Source of the DNA: Chloroflexota bacterium | GTDB taxonomy: Bacteria > Chloroflexota > UBA11872 | Length of the DNA: 64,000 bases | Assembly: GCA_022826485.1 (NCBI GenBank) | Contig: JAJDUU010000035.1 | Coordinates: 62,001 to 126,000 of the forward strand | Direction of reading: 5' to 3' | Shown: positions 25,250 through 34,222 of the stretch, one piece after another | How the letters are laid out: every line of letters begins with the position of its first letter | Position numbering within the stretch: the stretch's first letter is position 1 | Program-made: the position numbers and the translations under genes | The notes under the pieces: generated by a model | What the model saw: the letters and a program-made list of their open reading frames with translations, nothing else | Told to the model about the DNA's origin: nothing | Databases searched by the model: none

Positions 25250-26902
25250 TTAGTTTCGGTAGCGCACGTGCGCTTCGAGCTTCTCGATCTGGACGGGCTG
25301 CGGGCCGGGCGTGCCGCGGGCGAGCCGCACGCCGACCAGATTCTCCCCCACCGCGAACTGATTCGGCTGGGCCGGATAGACCAGCCAGCCGTCTTCGATG
25401 GTGGGCGGTCCCAGCCGGAGATTGTTGAGCCGGACCTCGACGCGGTTGGCGATGGCGCGGGCCGGGGGATCGTTCATCAGGCTGCGATCGGGGTGGCCGA
25501 TCTGGGCGATCTCCACGGGATCGAGGCGCTCGTCGGCGGGGAGCGCGTCGGCGGCCGGGTCGGAGAGCAGCACGCGCACGTCCACGCTTGAGAGGTGCTC
25601 GGCGTCGCGCCCCAGGTCGTCCGCCACGTAGAGCGTCAGCAGCGTGTCGGCGGCACCGTCCCAGGCCAGCGGGGCGGGCAGCGGCGCGAACATGTTGGAG
25701 TTGAAATACATGTTGCGCGGCGTGTACCAGCCTTCCGGGTTGGGGATGACGATGGGGCCGTGGCCGCCGCCGCGCCGCTGGACGACGAAGGTCTTGTCCT
25801 TGCGATGGAAGCCGCTGGGATCCGCCAGCTCGACGTAGGCCCGGTATTGCGCCTCAGCCGCCGGCCAGTTCAGCGCTTTCAGTCCGATGCGCTCGGCCGA
25901 CTCCAGCGAGCTGTGCTCCCAGTTGAAGGTCTGCACGCCGTCCGCGCCCTGGTGGAACCAATTGGCGAACACGCCGCGGAACACCTCGATCGGGGGCCAC
26001 ATGTAGCCGTCGGACGAGTGGTGGTCGTCGATGGCCGGGTAGAGCTTGATCGGCGTGCCGGCCGTGATGCGCCGAAACGCGGCGACATCCACGTCGAACG
26101 AGCGGCAGCCGATGACCATCAGGTCCACGAGCAGTTCGCGCGCCCAGGTCTCGATGTCGATGCCGTCGAAGTGGCAGCCCATCAGGTTCTCGGGCACCCG
26201 CACCGCCAGCAGCAGGGGCCGGCCGCGGGCCTCGGCGACGTCCAGCGTCATGCGGCGCACCTTGCGCATGAACGTCGTGAGCCGGTCCCGCAGCTCCCAC
26301 TGCCGCCCCCACGGCAGCACCAGCGGGATGCGCGCGAAGTCGAGCGTGATGCCGTCGTAGTCGTAGTCCTCGGCGACCTCGCGCAGGATGCCGAGCTTGT
26401 AGTCGTGGACCTCGTCGAGGGCGAAGTTCCAATAGCCGTTGGCGTTCCAGGCGGTCATGAGCAGCTCCGGGTGCTGCTCCTTCATGGGAATCGGGCTGAC
26501 GGGGCCGAGGTCGTTGTCGGAGCCGTTGATGCGGTAGAGGTAGAAGTTTTCGAGGCCGCGCTGCCGGGACGCCTCCAGGAAGATCTGCATGATGTTGACG
26601 CCGTCGTCGGCCCAGCGGCGGAAGCCGGGCGCGTCGATCAGGACCTGGGTGCGGCTGGGAAAGGGCGCCTGATGCCCCTCGTTCCAGTCCCACCACATGC
26701 TGTCGAGGCGCACGGCAGGGTCGTCGGCCCACTCGAACTTGAACGCGAGCAGGTCGTCGATGTCCTTGATCGGGAAGTTGGCCCCGTCGCCCATGATCAC
26801 GTCGAAGTGGACCACGATGCGCCGCCGCCGCTCGATGGCGGCCAGGTGGTCGGCGGACAGCTCGATGCGCGCCGAGTCGGGCGACGTGAGCGGCTCAGCC
26901 AT
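25250..26902 (-). CDS. putative glycoside-hydrolase-like TIM-barrel protein
   Basis: 550 residues from ATG 26902, chosen for the GGAGGG eight bases upstream. The barrel is suggested by RRIVVHFDVIMGDG, then WWDWNEGHQAPFPSRTQVLI, DYDGITLDFARIPLVLPWG (a candidate catalytic Asp) and LMVIGCRSFDVD. GADGVQTFNWEHSS follows. The C-terminal 150 residues look beta-rich with DVRVLLSDP and VEVRLNNLRLG. No signal peptide is seen. The overall layout resembles uncharacterised GH-like families that act on polysaccharides. The exact family and substrate are not recognised. Confidence 0.6.
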   Translation of the reverse strand: MAEPLTSPDSARIELSADHLAAIERRRRIVVHFDVIMGDGANFPIKDIDDLLAFKFEWADDPAVRLDSMWWDWNEGHQAPFPSRTQVLIDAPGFRRWADDGVNIMQIFLEASRQRGLENFYLYRINGSDNDLGPVSPIPMKEQHPELLMTAWNANGYWNFALDEVHDYKLGILREVAEDYDYDGITLDFARIPLVLPWGRQWELRDRLTTFMRKVRRMTLDVAEARGRPLLLAVRVPENLMGCHFDGIDIETWARELLVDLMVIGCRSFDVDVAAFRRITAGTPIKLYPAIDDHHSSDGYMWPPIEVFRGVFANWFHQGADGVQTFNWEHSSLESAERIGLKALNWPAAEAQYRAYVELADPSGFHRKDKTFVVQRRGGGHGPIVIPNPEGWYTPRNMYFNSNMFAPLPAPLAWDGAADTLLTLYVADDLGRDAEHLSSVDVRVLLSDPAADALPADERLDPVEIAQIGHPDRSLMNDPPARAIANRVEVRLNNLRLGPPTIEDGWLVYPAQPNQFAVGENLVGVRLARGTPGPQPVQIEKLEAHVRYRN

Positions 26903-26981
26903 GCGGCCCTCCGACGCGGCGCGAAGCCCCCTCACGGTGCGCCGCTACGGGCCAGGCGTCAACTAGGACGTGGTGGGGGCC

Positions 26982-27392
26982 TCACTCCGGATCGCAGTAC
27001 TTGATGGGACCGCCGCGGCTCAGGGGGAGGTCGTCCGGCACCTGCCTCCCGACGTAGTAGTCCCAGACTGGGAGCTCGGCCTCTCGGCCATAGAACCCCC
27101 AGCGACCAGTGTGCGGCTCTCTGCTGGGGAAGGCCTCGCGCGAGGCCTCCAGCCATTCGTACGGGCGGTAGGCGCCGACGACCGTTTTGCCTACACGCGC
27201 CAGCACGAGCCCGTAGCGCCGCGCGCGCTCGACATTGACCTTCCAGGCGTACTGCACGGCGTGGTAGGGGTCTTCGTCCTCTTGGAATGTCCGGGCGATC
27301 GAGATGAGCAGTAGCGGCTCGCGCACCTGGAATGGTTCGGCGGGGGTCATCAGTCGCTGCTCTCGGGTGATTGCGGTGAAGTCGTAGGGCAC
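26982..27392 (-). CDS. hypothetical protein
   Basis: 136 residues from GTG 27392. It contains LLLISIARTFQEDEDPYHAV, then VNVERARRYGLVLARVGKTVVGAYRPYEWL, GRWGFYGREAE and DYYVGRQVPDDLP. Conserved-looking aromatic and Gly residues suggest a compact alpha/beta fold, and the GRWGF..YVG pattern is shared by uncharacterised short proteins I cannot name. No membrane segment or catalytic motif is seen. It is 79 bases upstream of the glycosidase-like gene on the same strand. Confidence 0.6.
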   Translation of the reverse strand: MPYDFTAITREQRLMTPAEPFQVREPLLLISIARTFQEDEDPYHAVQYAWKVNVERARRYGLVLARVGKTVVGAYRPYEWLEASREAFPSREPHTGRWGFYGREAELPVWDYYVGRQVPDDLPLSRGGPIKYCDPE

Positions 27393-27439
27393 GCTCCGTC
27401 GTGCGCGGTCGCCAGCGTACTCGTCAACGGCCAGCCCAG

Positions 27440-28045
27440 GTGTTCCGCCGTCGCTCTCCCGTCACCCCGGCGAAGAGCCGGCCCCGTACGCGATACGGGG
27501 CCGGGGTCCAGGTTCGCACGACGCGCCGGTGACCCGGACTGGATTCCGGCCTTCGCCGGAATGACGGACGAGGGGCAGGCTTTCTTGGTCGTATCTGTGT
27601 TGCAAGTCCAGGGTGTTCAAGCCGCTGCGGCGGGCCACTCGATCCAGGACGATCCCTGGTCACCCCGGCGAAAGCCGGGGTCCAGGTCCGTACGGCGCGC
27701 CGGTGACCCGGACTGGATTCCGGCCTCCGCCGGAATGACGGACGGGCGGCAGGCGCTTCTTCGGAGGATCTGGGTTGCAAGTCGAGGGTGTTCAAGTCGC
27801 TGCGGCGGGCCACTCGACCCAAGGCAATCCCACGTCGCACCGGCGCTCCGTCGTCACCCCGCTCGTCACCCCGGCGAAGGCCGGGGTCCAGATCCGCACG
27901 ACGCGCCGGTGACCCGGACTGGATTCCGGCCTTCGCCGGAATGACGGACGAGGGGCAGGCTCTTCATAGGAATGACGGGCGCGGGGCAGGCTCTTCGCCG
28001 GAATGACGAACTGGGGCAGGCGCTTCATAGGAATGACAGTGGGGT
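27440..28045. repeat. dense repeat cluster (about 600 bases), partly tandem
   Basis: Two to three copies of a longer composite unit: GTTGCAAGTC, then GGTGTTCAAGCCGCTGCGG and CGGGCCACTCGATCC, then a GTCACCCCGGCGAAGGCCGG hairpin, CGCCGGTGACCCGGACTGG and a GTCATTCCGG-type hairpin. The same composite occurs near 17570, 19090 and 51760-52500. No gene is seen. Confidence 0.85.
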
Positions 28046-28195
28046 ATGCGAGCCCGTGGCGGCGGAATGGCGCGTGCGGCTTGGGCCGTTCGCGCTATCG
28101 GATATCCTGGCAGTCAGGCGGGAGGCGTGACTCGCGCGGCGACACGCCTGGAACCTTCCCGTGCGCCGAGCGGGACTGATCGGCGGGAGGCGACG

Positions 28196-29248
28196 ATGCG
28201 AGAGGACTATTTCCACCGCGTCCAGCGGGAGACGGCGACGCGGGTGTGGGTGAACAATCCAACCGAGTTCGATCTGCACGCGTCGGTCGACGCGGGGGCG
28301 GTCTCGGGGACCACCAATCCGACCTATGGCTCCGTGCTGCTCAGGCGCGAGCCCGAGTACGTCGAGCCGATCATCGACGAGGTGGCCGCCATCGAGTCCA
28401 ACCCCTACAAGGCGGCCGACGAGGTGTACCAGCGCATCACGCGCCGGTTCATGGAGGGTTTCCTGCCGCAGTGGGAGTCGAGCGGCGGCCAGTGGGGCTT
28501 CGTGACCATGCAGGACGACCCCCGCCTCGACGAGGACCCCGACCTGATCGTGGACGCCGCGCTGCGGCACCGCGAGGTGGCGCCGAACTATCTGGCCAAG
28601 ATCCCGGTCATCGAGACGGGCATGGAGGCCATGCGGCGGCTGGTCGGCCTCAACATCCCCATGTGCGCCACGGAGAGCTTCGCCGTGTCGCAGGCCGTGG
28701 CCATGTGCGAGGTCTACGAAAAGGCCGCCGACGCCACCGGCAACACGCCGCCGTTCTTCATCACGCACATCACCGGCGTCCTCGACGACGACCTGAGCGA
28801 GTGGGTGGCGGAGAACGAGGTCGACATTGCGCCGGAGCTGCTGCGCATGGCCGGCTCGATCATCGCGCGCAAGCAGTACCGGGTGCTCAAGGAGCGCGGC
28901 TTCCGCACGATTATGCTGGGCGGCGGCGTGCGCGGGACGCACCACTACACCGAGTTCGTGGGCGGCGACGCGCACATCACGATGAACTGGTCGACCTTCG
29001 ACGAGTTGATCAAGGAGGACGGGCCGGTCGTCGACCGCATCCACGTGACCGATGACCCGGCCGACATCGCCGAGCTGCGGGCGAAGATTCCGCGCTTCGC
29101 CACGGCCTACGACGACGACGGCCTGACCACGGCGGAGTTCACGGAATACCCGGCGCTGGTGCGGTTCCGCAACTACTTCATCGACGGCTGCGAGCACCTG
29201 GACGGCGAAATCGCCAAGCGTCACGCCGCCGCGGCGGCGGTGGCGTAG
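28196..29248 (+). CDS. transaldolase-family protein
   Basis: 350 residues from ATG 28196, preceded by GGGAGG. The N-terminal block GAVSGTTNPTYGSVLL matches the transaldolase TTNP motif. NYLAKIPVIETGMEAM carries the Schiff-base Lys (KIP), and NIPMCATESFAVSQAVAM and RTIMLGGGVRGTHHYTEFVG follow. It is longer than short TalC enzymes and differs from standard Tal, so it may act on other ketose phosphates. A weak promoter, TTGGGC-16-TATCCT, lies at 28081-28108. It is isolated between repeats and the Fic gene. Confidence 0.8.
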   Translation: MREDYFHRVQRETATRVWVNNPTEFDLHASVDAGAVSGTTNPTYGSVLLRREPEYVEPIIDEVAAIESNPYKAADEVYQRITRRFMEGFLPQWESSGGQWGFVTMQDDPRLDEDPDLIVDAALRHREVAPNYLAKIPVIETGMEAMRRLVGLNIPMCATESFAVSQAVAMCEVYEKAADATGNTPPFFITHITGVLDDDLSEWVAENEVDIAPELLRMAGSIIARKQYRVLKERGFRTIMLGGGVRGTHHYTEFVGGDAHITMNWSTFDELIKEDGPVVDRIHVTDDPADIAELRAKIPRFATAYDDDGLTTAEFTEYPALVRFRNYFIDGCEHLDGEIAKRHAAAAAVA

Positions 29249-29310
29249 GGGCGGCCCCAACCTCGATTCGGGCGCCCGTTCACGGACGGGGAGTTAGGGA
29301 CGGGTGAGGG

Positions 29311-30834
29311 TCAGCCGGCGGCGGCTCCGAGGATGCGCAGGGTAACCGCGAGCGCGTCGTCCAGCCATGATTCGAGATCGCGGTGCAACTGGTCACCGTC
29401 GTCGGCTTCATTGAATGTGAACTCCGAATCTATGCAGTCCACGAGCTCTCGATTCACGTGATGCTGGTCCGCGTCGTCGTCGTCCGCCGAGGCCCGATGC
29501 AGAATCTCGGCGAATGCGGATACGGCCATGATTCCGGAAACGGGCAGACCGTAGTGATGCACTGAGACGACCAGTCGCAGCCGATCTTCATCTAGCGTGA
29601 GGTATGACCTAATCCAGTACTTGTTCTCTTGTTGGTTGGCCCAATAGTCGAGCCTACGCGCGGTTTGCACAATTTGGTGCTGCCAGTAGTAACCGCGATC
29701 TGGAACATCGTGGGAGCCGCCAGAGTCGACGCTCCAAGTGAAGGGCACGCGCAGCGCATCGAATTCAGCTTTCGCCTCGCCGAGCCGGGCCTCGACGGCG
29801 TCGGCCATTTGCGGGAGCAGTGCTTCGGCGACCTGGTTGACCTGGCGGCGCTGCTCGAGAATCTCGGCGCGGTGGCGTTGCCGCTGCGCGGCGATGAGGG
29901 CCGCGACATCGCGGGTACGGCTGTCGGCGCCGGCGGCGGGCATCTGCTCGGCGGCTGCCTTGGCAGCGTCTGAGACGGCACTTAGGAGGTCCTGGCGCAA
30001 TCGATGGCTGAGCAGGTTTATGAACGGTTCGAGTTGCCCGGCATCGGCTTGCTCAAGAGCGTCCAGATAGGCCGCGCGGTCATCCCGGCGGATGTGCAGC
30101 GGGAAGTAGCCTTCCTTTACCAGCACCAGGGACGCCAGGAGACGAGCGACCCGGCCGTTGCCATCCTGGAAGGGATGGATTTGGACGAAACGGTGGTGGA
30201 GCCAAGCGGCGCGGGTCACCGGATGGACGTCTTCGCCCATCTCGTGGAACAGGCGGACCAACTCGTCCATCTGCGCGGAGACCTGCTCGACGGGCGCATA
30301 CTCATGTATGCCGCCGCCCGGCAGGCGCGGATTGTTCGGCTGGGTCTTGTATTCACCGTGCTGAAGCGGTATGTCGATACGTCTACCGAACTGATCTACG
30401 GCGTCCGAAGACTCCTGCGAAGCTGTTACGAGCGCGTGAAGCTCGCGGATATAGGCAGTAGTAAGATCGCGTTGGGTTTCACCAATGTAGTCCATAACGA
30501 AGTCGAGGCCTTCAAGGTGATCCCGCAGCATGTTGAGTGTTAAGTCCGGGACCGATTCACCGACACGGTCGACGGTGTCCCGTGCAAACCCGTGCGTTAC
30601 CAGGGTCTGCGTGAGACCGCGGTCGAGTTCATAAAGGCCCTCGATGATGCCGGTTTCCACGGCGATCGACCGTTTCAGGCGCTCAGCGAATCTTTCCTGG
30701 ACGTCTGCGGTTAGTTCGATCTTTGTGTGATCCCAAATGCTGCGAATGGTGTCAAGCCGTGCAAGAACTACACGAATATCTTGATCTGCGAGAGCGCCCA
30801 AGGACGTGATGGGACGCCAGGAAGACTCTTTCAT
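29311..30834 (-). CDS. Fic-family AMP-transferase with N-terminal inhibitory motif
   Basis: 507 residues from ATG 30834 (MKESSWRPITSLG); a frame extension to 30909 is less likely because it covers the promoter. The Fic core motif is HPFQDGNGRVARL. Upstream, TGIIEG fits the (S/T)xxxE(G/N) inhibitory helix of class II Fic proteins, which blocks ATP until relieved. The last 200 residues are an extra helical plus beta region not seen in minimal Fic proteins. Base use looks less GC-rich than its neighbours (judged by eye), suggesting transfer. It is divergent from the PHP gene. The AMPylation target is unknown. Confidence 0.88.
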   Translation of the reverse strand: MKESSWRPITSLGALADQDIRVVLARLDTIRSIWDHTKIELTADVQERFAERLKRSIAVETGIIEGLYELDRGLTQTLVTHGFARDTVDRVGESVPDLTLNMLRDHLEGLDFVMDYIGETQRDLTTAYIRELHALVTASQESSDAVDQFGRRIDIPLQHGEYKTQPNNPRLPGGGIHEYAPVEQVSAQMDELVRLFHEMGEDVHPVTRAAWLHHRFVQIHPFQDGNGRVARLLASLVLVKEGYFPLHIRRDDRAAYLDALEQADAGQLEPFINLLSHRLRQDLLSAVSDAAKAAAEQMPAAGADSRTRDVAALIAAQRQRHRAEILEQRRQVNQVAEALLPQMADAVEARLGEAKAEFDALRVPFTWSVDSGGSHDVPDRGYYWQHQIVQTARRLDYWANQQENKYWIRSYLTLDEDRLRLVVSVHHYGLPVSGIMAVSAFAEILHRASADDDDADQHHVNRELVDCIDSEFTFNEADDGDQLHRDLESWLDDALAVTLRILGAAAG

Positions 30835-30876
30835 GGCTGGGAACTGGACGTTGACGCGGAGGGCGTGTGGGCCAAT

Positions 30877-30899
30877 AGTGTAGCGATTGATACGCGACG
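30877..30899 (-). promoter_or_regulatory. possible promoter of the Fic gene
   Basis: The reverse strand reads about TTGTTC, a 16-base spacer, then TACACT (30877-30882), 43 bases before ATG 30834. The -35 match is weak. Confidence 0.35.
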
Positions 30900-30914
30900 A
30901 ACAAGGCATGAGGC

Positions 30915-31820
30915 ATGATCACTGACGAGCACGCGGGCGATCCCTTCGCGGTCGAGGGCTGCTGGTATCGGGGCAACCTGCACACGCACTCCACCAACTC
31001 CGACGGGCGGAAGTCTCCCGAAGACGCGGTGAACTGGTACCGCGACAACGGCTACGACTTCATGGCGCTGACCGACCACAACGTGGTGAGCGACACCTCG
31101 GCGCTGGCGACCGACGACTTCATCACCATTCCCGGCATGGAGATGCACGGGCCGGACCCGTGGCTGGGCACGCGGTACCACATCGTGGGACTGGGCATGC
31201 ACAGCTTCGACCGTGGAGACGAGTCTCTGGGCCCGCAGGAGGCCATCGACCGCGTCAACGCCGACGGGGGCCTGGCGATCCTGGGACATCCCTACTGGCT
31301 CGGGCAGACCGCCGCCGACATGAGCGAGCTGGAAGGCTTCGTGGGGATGGAGGTCTTCAACTCCATCTGCGACCGCAACCGGGCCAAGGGGTTCTCGTCG
31401 GTCCATTGGGACGACTTCGGCGACACGCTGGGCATTACCTGGGGCTTCGCCACCGACGACACGCACTGGCTTCTCAACGAGGAAGGCCGCGGCTGGGTGA
31501 TGGTGCGCACCACCGACTTCAGCCAGCGCGGCCTGATCGAGGCCCTGCGCGCGGGGCATTTCTACTCCTCGATGGGTCCTGAGCTTCACGACGTGCAGAT
31601 CAGCGCCACCGACGTGCGGGTGCGCTGCTCGCCGGCGCGGCGCGTGACCCTGATTACCGCCCGGGCAGGCGGATTCAGCCTCGACGCGGACGGCGGCGAC
31701 CTGCTCACCGACGTGACCCTCGAGCGACGCCAGTCGCCCGCCTACCCCGAGCGCTACATTCGCGTGGAGGTCGAGGACGCCGAGGGACGCGTCGCCTGGT
31801 CCAACCCGCGCCCGGCCTGA
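30915..31820 (+). CDS. PHP-domain metal-dependent phosphoesterase
   Basis: 301 residues. Metal ligands of the PHP fold are visible: LHTHSTNSDGRKSPEDAVNW, ALTDHNVVSD, the Glu in IPGMEMHGP, ILGHPYWLG and FATDDTHW. Proteins of this type hydrolyse phosphate esters such as nucleoside or histidinol phosphates, using two or three metals. The C-terminal 80 residues look like a beta-rich accessory domain. The start ATG 30915 has a weak Shine-Dalgarno (GAGG). No neighbouring pathway gene indicates the substrate. Confidence 0.88.
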   Translation: MITDEHAGDPFAVEGCWYRGNLHTHSTNSDGRKSPEDAVNWYRDNGYDFMALTDHNVVSDTSALATDDFITIPGMEMHGPDPWLGTRYHIVGLGMHSFDRGDESLGPQEAIDRVNADGGLAILGHPYWLGQTAADMSELEGFVGMEVFNSICDRNRAKGFSSVHWDDFGDTLGITWGFATDDTHWLLNEEGRGWVMVRTTDFSQRGLIEALRAGHFYSSMGPELHDVQISATDVRVRCSPARRVTLITARAGGFSLDADGGDLLTDVTLERRQSPAYPERYIRVEVEDAEGRVAWSNPRPA

Positions 31821-31869
31821 GGCGCGGCGGACTTCGCGATCCAGGGCGTCTCCCCGTGGCTCCGGCGCG

Positions 31870-32135
31870 CAGTCGTCATCCCGGCGTCCCTCGTCACCCC
31901 GGCGAAGGCCGGGGTCCAGGTCCGGCGACACGCGTGAGACTCCGTCTGGATTCCGGTCCCGTGTCGAGTACGAGGCAGGCTCTTGCCCTCTCCCTGAGGG
32001 AGAGGGAACCGGACCCTCACCCTGCCCTCTCCCTGAGGGAGAGGGGGCCGGACCCGCTCCCCGGTTCCTGTTGGTGGGGTTTTGCAAGGGTCTCCCTTCG
32101 CGGGGACAGGCTCCGCCGGAATGACGGAGGGGGCT
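31870..32135. repeat. dispersed hairpin repeats
   Basis: GTCACCCCGGCGAAGGCCGG hairpin, a diverged CCCGTGTCGAGTACGAGGCA hairpin and two tandem copies of the CCCTCTCCCTGAGGGAGAGG element (about 31984 and 32026). A CTCCCTTCGCGGGGACAGG element follows. No gene is seen. Confidence 0.8.
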
Positions 32136-32143
32136 AGAGCCGC

Positions 32144-32611
32144 GTGAAGCTGTTTCTGAAGGTTGCGCTGTTCACGCTGGTGGTGCCGGGTGGGGTTGCG
32201 GTGGTCGTGCCGTTCCTGCTCGGCGGTGATCGAGTGGTGGCCGGCGGGGCGTGGCTGGGGCTGGCCGTGTGCCTCTTTGCGCTGGGGATCGCCATCTATC
32301 TGCGCTCGGTGTGGGACTTCGCCAAGATTGGCAGGGGAACACCCGCCCCCATCGACGCGCCCAAGCGGCTGGTGGTGCGGGGGATTTACCGCTACTCGCG
32401 CAATCCGCTCTACGTCGCGATGTTGCTGGTGGTCGCCGGGTGGGCCGCGCTCTTTGGAACGGTCGTGCCGCTGGCCTATGCGGCGGGCCTGTTCGTGATG
32501 TACTCGTTGATCATCCGCTTCCACGAGGAGCCGCACCTGGCGCGCGAGTTCGGCGAGGACTACGAGGTCTATCAGCGACAGGTGGGTCGTTGGCTGCCGC
32601 GGCTGCGGTAG
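32144..32611 (+). CDS. isoprenylcysteine carboxyl methyltransferase-like membrane methyltransferase
   Basis: 155 residues from GTG 32144 with four to five membrane helices. The conserved C-terminal SAM-binding block is RGIYRYSRNPLYVAMLLVV, followed by HEEPHLAREFGEDYEVYQRQ and VGRWLPR. This is typical of the ICMT/PEMT-like (phospholipid methyltransferase) family, where the EEP Glu and the RNP segment bind SAM and substrate. Bacterial members act on lipids or unknown prenyl-like substrates. It stands alone between repeat clusters. Confidence 0.85.
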   Translation: MKLFLKVALFTLVVPGGVAVVVPFLLGGDRVVAGGAWLGLAVCLFALGIAIYLRSVWDFAKIGRGTPAPIDAPKRLVVRGIYRYSRNPLYVAMLLVVAGWAALFGTVVPLAYAAGLFVMYSLIIRFHEEPHLAREFGEDYEVYQRQVGRWLPRLR

Positions 32612-32679
32612 GCCGGCTGATGAGGCGGCTGGGTGGCCGACCAGCTATTCGCAGGCCCTCGGACGTCTGCCCCCCTTCC

Positions 32680-33070
32680 CCGTATTGAGTACGGGGCAGG
32701 CTCTGCGCGGGAATGACGGAGGGGGTGGGAGTGGCAGACGTGTCATGCCGGACCGCAGATGGGTCATTCCGACCGTAGTGAGGAATCTACGGACGTTGGT
32801 GCGGGCTGCCCGCTGCTGAGATTCCTCGCTGCGCTCGGAGTGACAGGTTGGGGGCGCGGGAGGTGGCGGCGGACTGGATTCCGGCCTTCGCCGGAATGAC
32901 GAAGGGGGCGCGTGGGTTGGTGGGTGCGCGGGAGGTGATGGAGGGGTGGATTCCCGCCCCGTATCGAGTACGGGGCAGGCTCTGCGCGGGAATGACGGAG
33001 GTGGTGCGTAAAGGCCCCCCTTCGCCGGAATGACGGAGGGGGTACGTAAGGGTCTCCTGCTTGGGGAGAG
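32680..33070. repeat. dispersed hairpin repeats
   Basis: CCCGTATTGAGTACGGGGCAGG and a second CCCGTATCGAGTACGGGGCA hairpin, several GTCATTCC-type hairpins and the GATTCCTCGCTGCGCTCGG element. No gene is seen between the methyltransferase and tpiA. Confidence 0.8.
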
Positions 33071-33074
33071 GGGC

Positions 33075-33860
33075 TTAGGCGGAGGTTTGCTTGGGAACGG
33101 CGCTGCGGGCGATGGCGATGAAGTCCGCCGCCTTGAGGCTGGCGCCGCCCACCAGTGCGCCGTCGACGCCGTCCTGCGCTAGGAGCTCGCGGGCGTTGGC
33201 CGGGGAGACGCTGCCGCCGTAGAGAATTCGGGTGCGCTGGGCCGCCGGGGCGTCCAGCGTGTGGCTCAGCGCCTCGCGCGCCCAGCCGATGGCCTCGGCG
33301 GCCTGCTCGGGGGTGGCCGTGCGGCCCGTGCCGATGGCCCACACCGGCTCATAGGCCAGCACCAGCGGCTCGGCGTCCGTGGAATCGATCCCTGCGAGCG
33401 CCGCCTCGACTTGCGCGGTGATCAGCGCCCGCGCCCCGCCGGCGTCGCGCACGGACTCGGTCTCGCCCACGCAGACAATTGGCATGAGTCCGGCGGCGAG
33501 GGCCGCCCGCAGCTTGCGGTTCACCATTTCGTCGGTCTCGCCGAAGTCGGCGCGGCGTTCCGAGTGGCCCACGATCACCACCTCCGCCACGCCGGCCAGC
33601 ATCGGGGCGGAAATCTCCCCGGTGAACGCCCCACTATCGAGCCAGTGCATGTTCTGCGCGCCCACCTGCACCGACGTGCCCACCACCGCGCGCGCCACGT
33701 CGGTCACGGCGATCGCGGGCGGGCAGAGCACCAGGCCGACGCCATCCGGCGGCTCGGCGCGGACGATGGCGCGGGCCAGCTCGACGGCCGACTGCGGCGT
33801 CGTGTGCATCTTCCAGTTGCCGGCCACGAGGGGTCGGCGCTCTGGGCCTATTTCCCTCAC
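33075..33860 (-). CDS. tpiA: triosephosphate isomerase
   Basis: Interconverts dihydroxyacetone phosphate and glyceraldehyde-3-phosphate. The 261 residues include LVAGNWKMHTT (catalytic Lys), VIVGHSERRADFGE (catalytic His), LAYEPVWAIGTGRTATPEQA (catalytic Glu and loop 6) and RILYGGSVSPANA, with a C-terminal GALVGGASLKA. All active residues are present. The start is GTG 33860, at the edge of a repeat. pgk and gap lie 9-11 kb away on the same strand, not in one operon. Confidence 0.96.
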   Translation of the reverse strand: MREIGPERRPLVAGNWKMHTTPQSAVELARAIVRAEPPDGVGLVLCPPAIAVTDVARAVVGTSVQVGAQNMHWLDSGAFTGEISAPMLAGVAEVVIVGHSERRADFGETDEMVNRKLRAALAAGLMPIVCVGETESVRDAGGARALITAQVEAALAGIDSTDAEPLVLAYEPVWAIGTGRTATPEQAAEAIGWAREALSHTLDAPAAQRTRILYGGSVSPANARELLAQDGVDGALVGGASLKAADFIAIARSAVPKQTSA

Positions 33861-33879
33861 CCCGGCCCTCTGCCATCAA

Positions 33880-34175
33880 GGGACCTTCGGATAAGACTGT
33901 AGGGGCGGGTCTTAGACCCGCCCGACGCCAAGCATCCGGCGCGCCTCCAGGTTCGACCGGACTGGATTCCGGCCTCCGCCGGAATGACGGAAGGGGCGCG
34001 GGAGGTGATGGCGGGGTGGATTCCCGCCTGCGCGGGAATGACGGAGGGGGCGCGGGGGTTGGTGGGTGCGCGGGAGGTGGCGGTGGACTGGATTCCGGCC
34101 CCGTATCGAGTCCGGGGCAGGCTCTCCGCCGGAATGACGGAGGGGTTACGCAAAGGTCTCATCAAGGGAGAGGGG
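33880..34175. repeat. dispersed hairpin repeats
   Basis: GGGGCGGGTCTTAGACCCGC hairpin with its GACGCCAAGCATCCGGCGC tail, several GTCATTCC-type hairpins, a CCCGTATCGAGTCCGGGGCA hairpin and GGTTACGCAAAGGTCTC. Nothing else is recognised between tpiA and rfbA. Confidence 0.8.
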
Positions 34176-34222
34176 GCTGGACCCAACCGGGATGTGGCCG
34201 GGTCGGCGGTGGTCGGGCGTCA

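Noticed and set aside
27440-28045. Regular-looking repeats that might be a CRISPR array
   Set aside because: Copies are in both orientations, of unequal spacing and mixed types, without unique equal-length spacers or cas genes.
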